Position numbers and translations under genes: made by a program. This document shows, in pieces, positions 5,467 to 11,061 of a stretch of DNA of 11,061 nucleotides. Numbering within the stretch: the first letter of the stretch is position 1; each line of letters opens with the position of its first letter. Under the pieces are notes generated by a model. The model saw only the letters and a program-made list of their open reading frames with translations. It was not told where the DNA came from and did no database searches. Source of the DNA: Anaerolineaceae bacterium (GTDB taxonomy: Bacteria; Chloroflexota; Anaerolineae; Anaerolineales; Anaerolineaceae); assembly GCA_027348305.1 (NCBI GenBank), contig DAIEPS010000046.1, forward strand, positions 1 to 11,061. Reading direction: 5' to 3'.

Positions 5467-6567
5467 ATGATCACTTCCCGCTTTTTGCGCAACGTATTGA
5501 TCAAAGGGCTGCTGCTTTTCGCCGCCCTCAACCTGGTCTGGGCTGTCTTCAATCCCTCGCTGGGCAGCCTCTCTTCATATAATATTCTTTTTAAAGGGCG
5601 CGAACGTCTACCGTTCGGTGAGGATTCCGCGCGCTCCTATAACCTCAGCCTCTACGACCTGGATGCCATGTTCGCATCACTCAAACTGGCTGGAACCCAA
5701 AAATCCCCTGATGAATTCAGAGTTTTTGTGATCGGCGATTCTTCTGCCTGGGGTACGTTGCTTAAACCTGAAGAGACCCTGGCCGGGATGATGGATGCCG
5801 CAGGGTTGAAAACGGCAGGCGGCAAAGCAGTGCGCGTCTATAACCTTGGCTACCCAACCCTTTCACTCACCAAAGATCTAATGATCCTGGATTATGCCAT
5901 GCAGTATCAGCCCGACTTGATCATCTGGCCGGTGACGCTCGAAAGCTTTCCGCGCGAACGGCAACTGCTGTCTCCCATTGTGGCCAATAATGCGCAGCGT
6001 GTAGCCAAACTAATTGACCAATACCATCTCGTTCTAACCCCGCCGGTGGATAACACGACGTTCTGGGATAAAACCCTCATTGGGCAGCGCCGCGTCTTGG
6101 CGGACCTGCTGCGCCTGCAGTTTTACGGCGTCATGTGGTCCGCGACGGGGGTGGATCAGACCTATCCAACTGACTACGAACACGCCGCCCGCGATCTCGA
6201 AGCAGACACATCATTCCACGATTGGGCACCCCCAAACCTCCCCGCGGATGGGCTGGCTTTTGACGTGATCCAGGCTGGCATGCAGGCCGCCGGGGATGTG
6301 CCGGTGGTGATGATCAATGAACCCATGTTGGTGAACACGGGCAAGAACAGCGACGTGCGCTATAACTTCTACTATCCGCGTTGGGCTTATGACCAATACC
6401 GCCAGGCTTTCAACCAGAACTGCGCCGCTTATGCCTGGACCTGCCTTGACCTGTGGGATGCCATCCCCCAGGAGCGCTTCACAAACAGCGCCATCCACCT
6501 CGATCCGCTGGGCGAGGGGATGCTGGTGGAGAAGATCATTGCGGTGGGTATCCTTAATTCCAAATAA
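5467..6567 (+). CDS. SGNH/DltD-like extracytoplasmic hydrolase or acyltransferase partner of the MBOAT
   Basis: 366 residues. One N-terminal helix (about 6-28) anchors it with the rest outside, as in DltD. Block I is FVIGDSSAWG with Ser92 as likely nucleophile, a block-like YNLGYPTLS follows, and the C-terminal SAIHLDPLGEG contains His344, matching the SGNH end motif. The Asp normally three residues before that His is Ser341. Thus the triad is incomplete unless another acid (for example Asp346) substitutes, and activity may differ. DltD- or AlgX-like SGNH proteins finish the transfer of acyl groups delivered by an MBOAT, or remove misplaced ones. The ATG directly follows the MBOAT stop, with GGGAG (5457-5461) inside the MBOAT coding end, so the two are translationally linked. 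No clear terminator follows the TAA. Confidence 0.8.
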   Translation: MITSRFLRNVLIKGLLLFAALNLVWAVFNPSLGSLSSYNILFKGRERLPFGEDSARSYNLSLYDLDAMFASLKLAGTQKSPDEFRVFVIGDSSAWGTLLKPEETLAGMMDAAGLKTAGGKAVRVYNLGYPTLSLTKDLMILDYAMQYQPDLIIWPVTLESFPRERQLLSPIVANNAQRVAKLIDQYHLVLTPPVDNTTFWDKTLIGQRRVLADLLRLQFYGVMWSATGVDQTYPTDYEHAARDLEADTSFHDWAPPNLPADGLAFDVIQAGMQAAGDVPVVMINEPMLVNTGKNSDVRYNFYYPRWAYDQYRQAFNQNCAAYAWTCLDLWDAIPQERFTNSAIHLDPLGEGMLVEKIIAVGILNSK

Positions 6568-6628
6568 GCCACGAAAAGCCATTTTCACCAGCATTAGTGT
6601 TCTAATTCATTGATATCGAACAGGCGAA

Positions 6629-6658
6629 TTGACAACGTAGAGCGTAAATTCATGTAAT
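6629..6658 (+). promoter_or_regulatory. Upstream promoter (P1) of the amino-acid ABC transporter operon
   Basis: A perfect TTGACA at 6629-6634 and TGTAAT at 6653-6658, 18 bases apart. The start would be near 6665, giving a leader of about 75 bases. The same GAATTGAC octamer recurs 35 bases downstream in P2. Confidence 0.5.
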
Positions 6659-6663
6659 GAGAA

Positions 6664-6692
6664 TTGACTTTTTACAAAAAGAATCTCATAAT
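6664..6692 (+). promoter_or_regulatory. Downstream promoter (P2) of the amino-acid ABC transporter operon
   Basis: TTGACT (6664-6669) and CATAAT (6687-6692) are separated by 17 bases. Transcription would start near 6699, about 40 bases before the GTG start codon at 6741. P2 lies inside the frame that runs open from an ATG at 6657, arguing that this upstream ATG is not the gene start. Confidence 0.55.
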
Positions 6693-6740
6693 AAGTTTTC
6701 AGGTTTTAATAAAATCTTAATTAATCAAAGGAGAGAAGAA

Positions 6741-7475
6741 GTGAAAAAGAATACCCTGGTATTACTTGTTCTAACGCTTGTGTTGGTCATGGTTCTTTCT
6801 GCCTGTTCGAAACCGGCTGCGATCAAGATTGCCACTGATGCCACCTTTGCACCCTTTGAATTCACCAATGACAAAGGCGACCTGGTTGGATTCGATGTTG
6901 ATCTGATGAATGCCATCGCTGACAAAGCCGGATTCAAATTCGAATGGGTCAACGTCCCCTTCGATTCAGTTCTGGCCGGGTTGTCTGAATGCCAATATGA
7001 TGCTGCGATCGCCGCGATCAGCATCAGTGATGAACGCAAGCAGGCCATGTTATTCTCAGCACCCTACCTGGATGCCGGCCTCATCGTTGTGGTGAACAAA
7101 GAAAACACGGATATTAAAGGCATTGCTGACTTAAAAGGCAAGGTCGTGGCCGCACAACTGGGTACGACTGGAGAAATGGCTGCCAAGGAGATCGAGGGAG
7201 TCACCTACAAACCCTATGATTCTTATGAATTGGCCTTCCTCGAATTGGCCAACAAGGGTGTGGATGCTGTGATCGCTGACAATCCCCTGGCGATGGGCTA
7301 CATCGCGGCCAACCCAGATAAGATCAAGGCAGTGGGTGATGTTTTGAATAAAGAGCAGTACGGCATTGCCATTTGCAAGAGCAATACCGAGCTTCAGGCA
7401 AAGATTGACGCTGCATTAAAAGAATTAACTGATTCGGGATTTGTGGCTGAACTGGCTGGAAAATACATCAAATAG
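6741..7475 (+). CDS. glnH: Polar amino-acid (glutamine-type) ABC transporter substrate-binding lipoprotein
   Basis: 244 residues from the GTG at 6741, chosen because AAGGAG (6728-6733) is 7 bases upstream and a lipoprotein signal begins right there: KKN, hydrophobic 6-19, lipobox LSAC with Cys22. An in-frame ATG at 6657 would place 28 polar residues before the signal. The mature protein is a type-2 periplasmic-binding fold of the SBP_bac_3 family. Recognisable segments are IATDATFAPFEF, GFDVDLMNAIADKAG, ISISDERKQAMLFSAPY, LKGKVVAAQLGTTGE and QYGIAICKSN. The order and wording closely follow E. coli GlnH, so glutamine or another polar amino acid is the likely ligand, though specificity cannot be fixed from this. 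It delivers the ligand to the permease and ATPase encoded next. A strong hairpin after the gene probably keeps it at higher level than them. Confidence 0.88.
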   Translation: MKKNTLVLLVLTLVLVMVLSACSKPAAIKIATDATFAPFEFTNDKGDLVGFDVDLMNAIADKAGFKFEWVNVPFDSVLAGLSECQYDAAIAAISISDERKQAMLFSAPYLDAGLIVVVNKENTDIKGIADLKGKVVAAQLGTTGEMAAKEIEGVTYKPYDSYELAFLELANKGVDAVIADNPLAMGYIAANPDKIKAVGDVLNKEQYGIAICKSNTELQAKIDAALKELTDSGFVAELAGKYIK

Positions 7476-7487
7476 AAATTAAGGCTC

Positions 7488-7518
7488 AAAGCCTGCGGAG
7501 GTTTCCTCCGCAGGCTTT
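7488..7518 (+). terminator. Strong intra-operon intrinsic terminator
   Basis: AAAGCCTGCGGAGG / CCTCCGCAGGCTTT form a perfect 14-pair stem with a 3-base TTT loop, followed by ATTTAT. It starts 12 bases after the stop of the binding-protein gene and ends 34 bases before the permease start, in a 77-base gap. No promoter is evident between hairpin and permease, so partial read-through, or 3'-end protection, would set a high binding-protein to membrane-complex ratio. Confidence 0.85.
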
Positions 7519-7552
7519 ATTTATCATTACTTCATTATTCCAAGGATTAAAA

Positions 7553-8359
7553 ATGGATAAGGTAGAGGATAAAAGAAACAAGGTTTTTGGCGGCAAATAC
7601 TTTGACCGCTGGTGGATCATGGTTCTGGCTGTTGTTGGTCTCATACTTCTTCTTATTTTTGCACGACCTGATCCCTACCAACGCATTTTTCTTTTTGTCC
7701 GCGAAGGCATCTGGACGACCGTCTACATCACCTGTGTTTCATTTGTCCTTGTACTGTTTTTTGGTTTATTCGTGGCTTTGGGGAGGTTATCCAAATCCAC
7801 CATTGTTCGGGGAGTATCCACGGTCTATGTTGAAGTGATCCGCGGCATCCCAATGCTGGTGCAGCTGATCTTTTGGTACTTTGCATTTCCTTCCGTCATG
7901 CAGCAATTGGGACATGCCTTTAACATACAATCCATGATCGAATACAGGGCAAATGCCGTTACAATGGCCATCCTGGGACTGACGGTCGGGTACAGCGCTT
8001 ACATGAGCGAGGTCTACCGGGCCGGGATCCAGAGCATTTCCAGGGGGCAGATGGAAGCAGCCCGCAGTCTCGGCATGACTTACTTCCAGGCCATGCGCTA
8101 TGTGATCCTGCCGCAGGCTATCAGGGTCATCCTCCCTCCAGTAGGCAATGAATTCATCACGCTGCTTAAAGATTCCTCGCTGGTTTCTGTGGTGGCTGTC
8201 GCAGATATGACCCGACGAGGGCGCGAATTTATGGCCGCCAATTTCATTCCCATCCAAACCTGGATCATGGTGGCGCTTCTCTATCTGGTGTTGACGCTTT
8301 TGGCTGCCAGGGCGGTCACCTGGTTGGAACGTAAAATGAAAATGGAGAAATCATCATGA
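7553..8359 (+). CDS. glnP: Polar amino-acid ABC transporter permease (GlnP/HisM family)
   Basis: 268 residues. A short polar N-terminus is followed by about five to six membrane helices, starting with WWIMVLAVVGLILLLIFA (about 20-37). The cytoplasmic EAA coupling loop is intact: EVYRAGIQSISRGQMEAARSLG, then PQAIRVILPP and the NEFITLLKDSSL segment typical of polar amino-acid permeases of the His/Glu/Gln/Arg type. AAGGA (7542-7546) lies 6 bases before the ATG. The stop overlaps the ATPase start in ATGA. With no second permease gene present, it likely works as a homodimer. It would form the channel for the amino acid captured by the lipoprotein encoded before it. Confidence 0.9.
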   Translation: MDKVEDKRNKVFGGKYFDRWWIMVLAVVGLILLLIFARPDPYQRIFLFVREGIWTTVYITCVSFVLVLFFGLFVALGRLSKSTIVRGVSTVYVEVIRGIPMLVQLIFWYFAFPSVMQQLGHAFNIQSMIEYRANAVTMAILGLTVGYSAYMSEVYRAGIQSISRGQMEAARSLGMTYFQAMRYVILPQAIRVILPPVGNEFITLLKDSSLVSVVAVADMTRRGREFMAANFIPIQTWIMVALLYLVLTLLAARAVTWLERKMKMEKSS

Positions 8360-9084
8360 CGCCGATCATTCATATAAAAGATGTGCATAAACAATTTGGC
8401 GCCGTGCAGGCCCTCAAAGGGGTCAGTCTGGATGTAAACCGAGGTGAAGTGGTGGTGATCATTGGGCCTTCCGGATCAGGCAAATCCACTTTGCTGCGCT
8501 GCATCAACCGGTTGGAAGAATTCAACAGCGGCCAGATCCTCGTGGATGAAATCCCGCTCGACAGTGCCGAGAACATCAACACCGTGCGAACAGAGGTTGG
8601 CATGGTTTTTCAGCAGTTCAACTTGTTTCCGCATTTGTCCGTCGTTGATAACATCACCCTGGCTCAAAAGATCGTGCGTAAACGAAGTGCCCCTGAAGCG
8701 GAGAAGGTTGCGCGTGAGCTTCTGGTAAAGGTGGGCATCCCTGAGAAAGCGGACTATTTCCCGGGTCAACTCTCCGGCGGCCAGCAGCAGCGTGTAGCCA
8801 TAGCGCGCGCACTGGCGATGAACCCCAAGATAATGTTGTTCGATGAACCCACATCTGCCCTGGACCCCGAAATGATCCAGGAGGTATTGGATGTGATGAT
8901 GAACCTGGCCAAAGAGGGCATGACCATGGTGGTGGTCTCACACGAGATCGGTTTTGCCAAAGCCGCCGCGGACCGTGTCATTCTTATGGACGGCGGCTTG
9001 ATCATTGAAGAAGCACCACCTGAAGAATTGTTTACCCATCCAAAAGAAGAACGAACCAAGGCATTTCTCAGTAAAGTGCTTTAA
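8356..9084 (+). CDS. glnQ: Polar amino-acid ABC transporter ATP-binding protein
   Basis: 242 residues, full length for the family. All motor motifs are intact: Walker A GPSGSGKST (37-45), Q-loop FQQFNLFPHLSV, signature LSGGQQQR (139-146), Walker B IMLFDEPTSALD (159-170) with Glu164, and the switch His in VVVSHEIGF (His196). The phrase RCINRLEEFNSGQILVD and the LFTHPKEERTKAFLSKVL tail are typical of GlnQ/HisP-type ATPases. It hydrolyses ATP on the cytosolic face to drive uptake through the permease. Its ATG overlaps the permease stop (ATGA), showing translational coupling, and the operon ends at a bidirectional terminator 12 bases beyond the stop. Confidence 0.93.
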   Translation: MTPIIHIKDVHKQFGAVQALKGVSLDVNRGEVVVIIGPSGSGKSTLLRCINRLEEFNSGQILVDEIPLDSAENINTVRTEVGMVFQQFNLFPHLSVVDNITLAQKIVRKRSAPEAEKVARELLVKVGIPEKADYFPGQLSGGQQQRVAIARALAMNPKIMLFDEPTSALDPEMIQEVLDVMMNLAKEGMTMVVVSHEIGFAKAAADRVILMDGGLIIEEAPPEELFTHPKEERTKAFLSKVL

Positions 9085-9095
9085 GGATTAAAAAA

Positions 9096-9125
9096 ACCTG
9101 TTGGATTATCGTTTGACTAACAGGT
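9096..9125. terminator. Bidirectional terminator between convergent genes
   Basis: ACCTGTT / AACAGGT (7 pairs) around a 16-base loop. Plus-strand reading is followed by ATTTTT and minus-strand reading by a run of seven T. It lies between the stop of the ABC ATPase (9084) and the stop of the minus-strand gene at 9147, so it can end both transcripts. Confidence 0.75.
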
Positions 9126-9146
9126 ATTTTTACTTTTAAAAAATGA

Positions 9147-9596
9147 TTATTCTTTTATTTGATCACTTCTCTCTTCAAGTTTTTTAAGAATTTCTGATTG
9201 TTGGAGTGAAATTCGATGAACGTCAGAAGTTAAGGTGTGAATTGAGATCAGTGTTTCGTGGTCACTTTCGGCGCGGGCATCACTCGCTGCTGCCTGGACG
9301 TTTTGTCCGACGATGATGATGGGCAGCAAAACCAACTGCAGGAATGTCTGTGCTATCCAGCCGATGATGATAATTGAATTGCCAGATTTTATAGCGGAAG
9401 GAAGCGAAATGAGTGCCAAAATTGCGAAGGCGTATGCACACCACATGGAGCCGACAGATTTGGTCACAAAAACTGCAACCTTCGTATTAAACAGACCAAT
9501 TGCGCCCGCACCATGGACGACTGAATGAGCATGCTCGGTTAAGACTAATTGGGGTTTGTGAGCTTTTGCCTGTGTAACTTCTGAATTAATTTCCAT
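9147..9596 (-). CDS. Small two-helix membrane protein of unknown function with C-terminal coiled coil
   Basis: 149 residues from the ATG at 9596, which has AGAGGAG 5 bases upstream. A GTG two codons earlier (9602) overlaps that ribosome site and is rejected. The N-terminal 45 residues are soluble and His-rich around 13-28. Two hydrophobic segments follow, about 48-66 (VGSMWCAYAFAILALISLP) and 75-97, the second ending VGQNVQAAASDARAESD. The last 50 residues are charged and heptad-like (ISLQQSEILKKLEERSDQIKE at the end), likely a short coiled coil. The layout of two helices, Q-N-x-Q and a charged helix recalls small families such as low-affinity iron permease-like or DUF1003 proteins. I cannot assign it firmly. 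It is more AT-rich than the flanking genes and probably monocistronic. Confidence 0.75.
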   Translation of the reverse strand: MEINSEVTQAKAHKPQLVLTEHAHSVVHGAGAIGLFNTKVAVFVTKSVGSMWCAYAFAILALISLPSAIKSGNSIIIIGWIAQTFLQLVLLPIIIVGQNVQAAASDARAESDHETLISIHTLTSDVHRISLQQSEILKKLEERSDQIKE

Positions 9597-9753
9597 GATC
9601 ACTCCTCTTAAAAATGCGGTTTCATTTATTCATTTAGTATACAATTCGCCACAAGGAATTCATCATAATTGGATGAGAACCAGGCACTTTTGCCAGTTTC
9701 ACCAAATTAAAACATTCTTTACTTCTATTTTTGATGTCTGAACAACAGCTTTC

Positions 9754-9782
9754 TTGACGCATCCTCCTGGCTGTTCTATAAT
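9754..9782 (+). promoter_or_regulatory. Consensus promoter of the SAM hydrolase / ECF operon
   Basis: TTGACG (9754-9759) and a perfect TATAAT (9777-9782) are spaced by exactly 17 bases. The start would fall near 9789, about 26 bases before the ATG at 9816, with an AAAGG ribosome site in between. No riboswitch could fit in so short a leader. Confidence 0.7.
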
Positions 9783-9815
9783 TCTATTTTCACCATCTCT
9801 TTATAAAGGCACGTA

Positions 9816-10619
9816 ATGCCCATCATTACCTTGTTAACTGATTTTGGTTTAAAAGACACCTTCATCGGAGTGATGAAGGGTGTCATCTGGTCGATTGCCC
9901 CTCATGCCCAAATAGTTGACCTGACCCATGAGATCCCGCCGCAGCGTGTGGTGGATGGCGCCCTGGCGATTGCCGGAGCCGCGCCTTACTTCCCCGGCGG
10001 AACCATCCATGTGTGTGTGGTGGACCCCGGTGTGGGCACCGCCCGCCGCCCCATGCTGGCAGCCATCGGCAACCAATATTATATTGGGCCTGACAATGGT
10101 CTTTTCAGTTTGCTCATCAAAAAAGCCGAGGATCTGACCACCCCGCCTGTTTACATTGCGCTCAACAAGACGCATTATTGGCTGCCTCAGGTTTCAAACA
10201 GTTTTCACGGCCGCGATATTTTCGCCCCGGTGGCGGGGCATCTTGCTAACGGTATTACGCTTGAAGAATTGGGCGATCCGTTTGAAAATCCAATGGTGAT
10301 CAACATCCCTGTACCCCAAAGATCAACAGAGGGTTGGCGCGGACAGGTGATGCAGGTGGACCATTTTGGTAACCTGGTTACCAACTTCACAAGGGAACAA
10401 CTCACCCCCGGGATTGGGGTTAATATTGTTGTGAAAGATATTCACCTTGAAGAAGTGGTGACAACCTTTGGCAGCAAACCTGCCGGCGAGCTGATAGCCA
10501 TGCTCGATTCAAGCGGGCACCTGGCCATTTCGGTGGTCAACGGCAGTGCCGCGGACCGCCTGGGCGTGCAGGCTGACGAACCTGTAACCATCACCTTTAC
10601 ATCGGAGCAAGTTTCATGA
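9816..10619 (+). CDS. S-adenosyl-L-methionine hydrolase (adenosine-forming), SAM hydroxide adenosyltransferase / DUF62 family
   Basis: 267 residues. It begins ITLLTDFGLKD (4-14), the SAM-binding signature of the fluorinase/DUF62 superfamily, then DLTHEIPP, VVDPGVGT and IGPDNGLFS. The C-terminal domain carries QVDHFGNLVTNF, also typical. The water-activating triad known for DUF62 enzymes (Asp, Arg, His) is present as Asp70, Arg77 and His131 (in FHGRD). This supports a hydrolase giving adenosine and methionine rather than a fluorinase or chlorinase. A consensus promoter lies just upstream. The TGA overlaps the start of an ECF-type ATPase in ATGA, so the enzyme and a vitamin- or metabolite-uptake system are made together. 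The physiological purpose of SAM hydrolysis in bacteria is not well settled. Confidence 0.92.
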   Translation: MPIITLLTDFGLKDTFIGVMKGVIWSIAPHAQIVDLTHEIPPQRVVDGALAIAGAAPYFPGGTIHVCVVDPGVGTARRPMLAAIGNQYYIGPDNGLFSLLIKKAEDLTTPPVYIALNKTHYWLPQVSNSFHGRDIFAPVAGHLANGITLEELGDPFENPMVINIPVPQRSTEGWRGQVMQVDHFGNLVTNFTREQLTPGIGVNIVVKDIHLEEVVTTFGSKPAGELIAMLDSSGHLAISVVNGSAADRLGVQADEPVTITFTSEQVS

Positions 10620-11061
10620 GCGGCGAAAAACCCCTGGTTATTGACAATCTCAATTTTCGCTATCACAGCCGCGAAGAGCTGGCAATCAAAAACATTTCTC
10701 TCAGCGTGGATGCCGGACAGGTTCTTCTGATTGCCGGAGCCAGCGGCTGCGGCAAGACCACGCTGGCGCGCTGCATTAACGGGCTCATTCCGCGAAGCTA
10801 CAAGGGCGACCTCACCGGCCAGATCCTGCTCAATGGCAAGGATGTCACCAAACTCAGCCTGGCACAGGTCTCTCAGATCGTGGGAACCGTGCTGCAAGAC
10901 CCCGAACGTCAGATCCTCGGCACCAAGGTGGCTAATGAAGTTGCCTTCGGGCTTGAAAACCTCAGCCTGCCGCGCGAAGAGATCATTGAACGGGTTGCTG
11001 AAGCGCTTGAACACCTCAAAATTCCACAACTTATAAACCGCGAAACCTTTCATCTTTCTGG
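10616..11061 (+). CDS. ECF-type transporter ATP-binding protein (EcfA-like), N-terminal part
   Basis: Open from the ATG at 10616 to the window end, 148 codons, ending inside the ABC signature (the last residues read LSG). The start overlaps the SAM-hydrolase stop in ATGA. Visible motifs are the A-loop NFRYHS, Walker A GASGCGKTT (41-49), CINGLIPRSYKG, and the Q-loop LQDPERQILG with Gln94. The Q-D-P-E-x-Q form is characteristic of energy-coupling-factor ATPases that energise vitamin and metal S-components. The Walker B and switch His lie beyond the window. It may be a single ATPase or the first half of a fused double ATPase, as in YkoD-type systems; the rest of the gene would decide. Transport substrate is unknown. 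Confidence 0.88.
   Translation, partial: MSGEKPLVIDNLNFRYHSREELAIKNISLSVDAGQVLLIAGASGCGKTTLARCINGLIPRSYKGDLTGQILLNGKDVTKLSLAQVSQIVGTVLQDPERQILGTKVANEVAFGLENLSLPREEIIERVAEALEHLKIPQLINRETFHLS

Noticed and set aside
6657..6740. Start of the binding lipoprotein at the ATG at 6657
   Set aside because: It would add 28 polar residues before the lipoprotein signal and overlaps promoter P2. The GTG at 6741 has an optimal Shine-Dalgarno.
9636..9641. TATACT on the minus strand as a -10 box for the small membrane protein
   Set aside because: The position is plausible but no -35 box fits, so it is not listed as a feature.
9657..9667. AATTCATCATA shared between 1319-1329 and 9657-9667
   Set aside because: An 11-base AT-rich match at two distant intergenic places is expected by chance and has no shared setting.
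10442..11053. Minus-strand open frame of 203 codons at the window end
   Set aside because: It is antisense across the junction of the SAM hydrolase and the ECF ATPase, both with intact family motifs, and its product has no recognisable features.

Overview
The window looks like a chromosomal segment of a bacterium, probably a member of the Chloroflexota (Anaerolineae-like). This placement is an inference from protein style: many short convergent and divergent operons, lipoproteins ending in LSAC-type lipoboxes, a tocopherol-cyclase-family protein in a non-phototroph-like context, an MBOAT/SGNH pair, and a SAM hydrolase next to an ECF ATPase. No rRNA or tRNA gene, CRISPR array, insertion sequence or phage gene is visible. 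No non-coding stretch exceeds 300 bases.

Layout. (1) 1-99: the last 32 codons of a plus-strand esterase-like alpha/beta hydrolase, convergent with (2) a minus-strand membrane-anchored phosphodiester-glycosidase-family protein (119-1291). (3) 1478-2605, minus: a tocopherol-cyclase-family protein with a well-formed promoter whose -35 box sits in an inverted repeat. Two hairpins separate it from gene 2. (4) 2796-3409, plus: a toxin-antitoxin pair, a ribbon-helix-helix antitoxin and a PemK/MazF-type toxin sharing one base. (5) 3507-6567, plus: a tightly packed envelope-modification cassette. It holds a small lipoprotein, a 39-residue single-pass microprotein starting at TTG, a membrane-bound O-acyltransferase (MBOAT), and an extracytoplasmic SGNH/DltD-like protein. 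(6) 6741-9084, plus: a polar amino-acid (glutamine-type) ABC transporter, encoding binding lipoprotein, permease and ATPase. Two tandem promoters precede it, and a strong intra-operon hairpin sits between the first two genes. (7) 9147-9596, minus: a small two-helix membrane protein, converging on the ABC operon through a bidirectional terminator. (8) 9816-11061, plus: a SAM hydrolase (DUF62) overlapping by ATGA an ECF-type transporter ATPase that runs off the window.

The most interesting part is the cassette at 3507-6567. The microprotein fills a 121-base gap between the lipoprotein and MBOAT genes. It has a positively charged N-terminus, one transmembrane helix and an external tail ending WIYQGF. 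That is the architecture, gene position and tail style of DltX, the partner of DltB and DltD in teichoic-acid D-alanylation. No dltA or dltC is visible in the window, and the MBOAT has a longer N-terminal membrane region. The cassette may therefore be a DltX-B-D-like acylation machine working on a different acyl donor or envelope polymer. This is an inference from architecture and would need homolog comparison.
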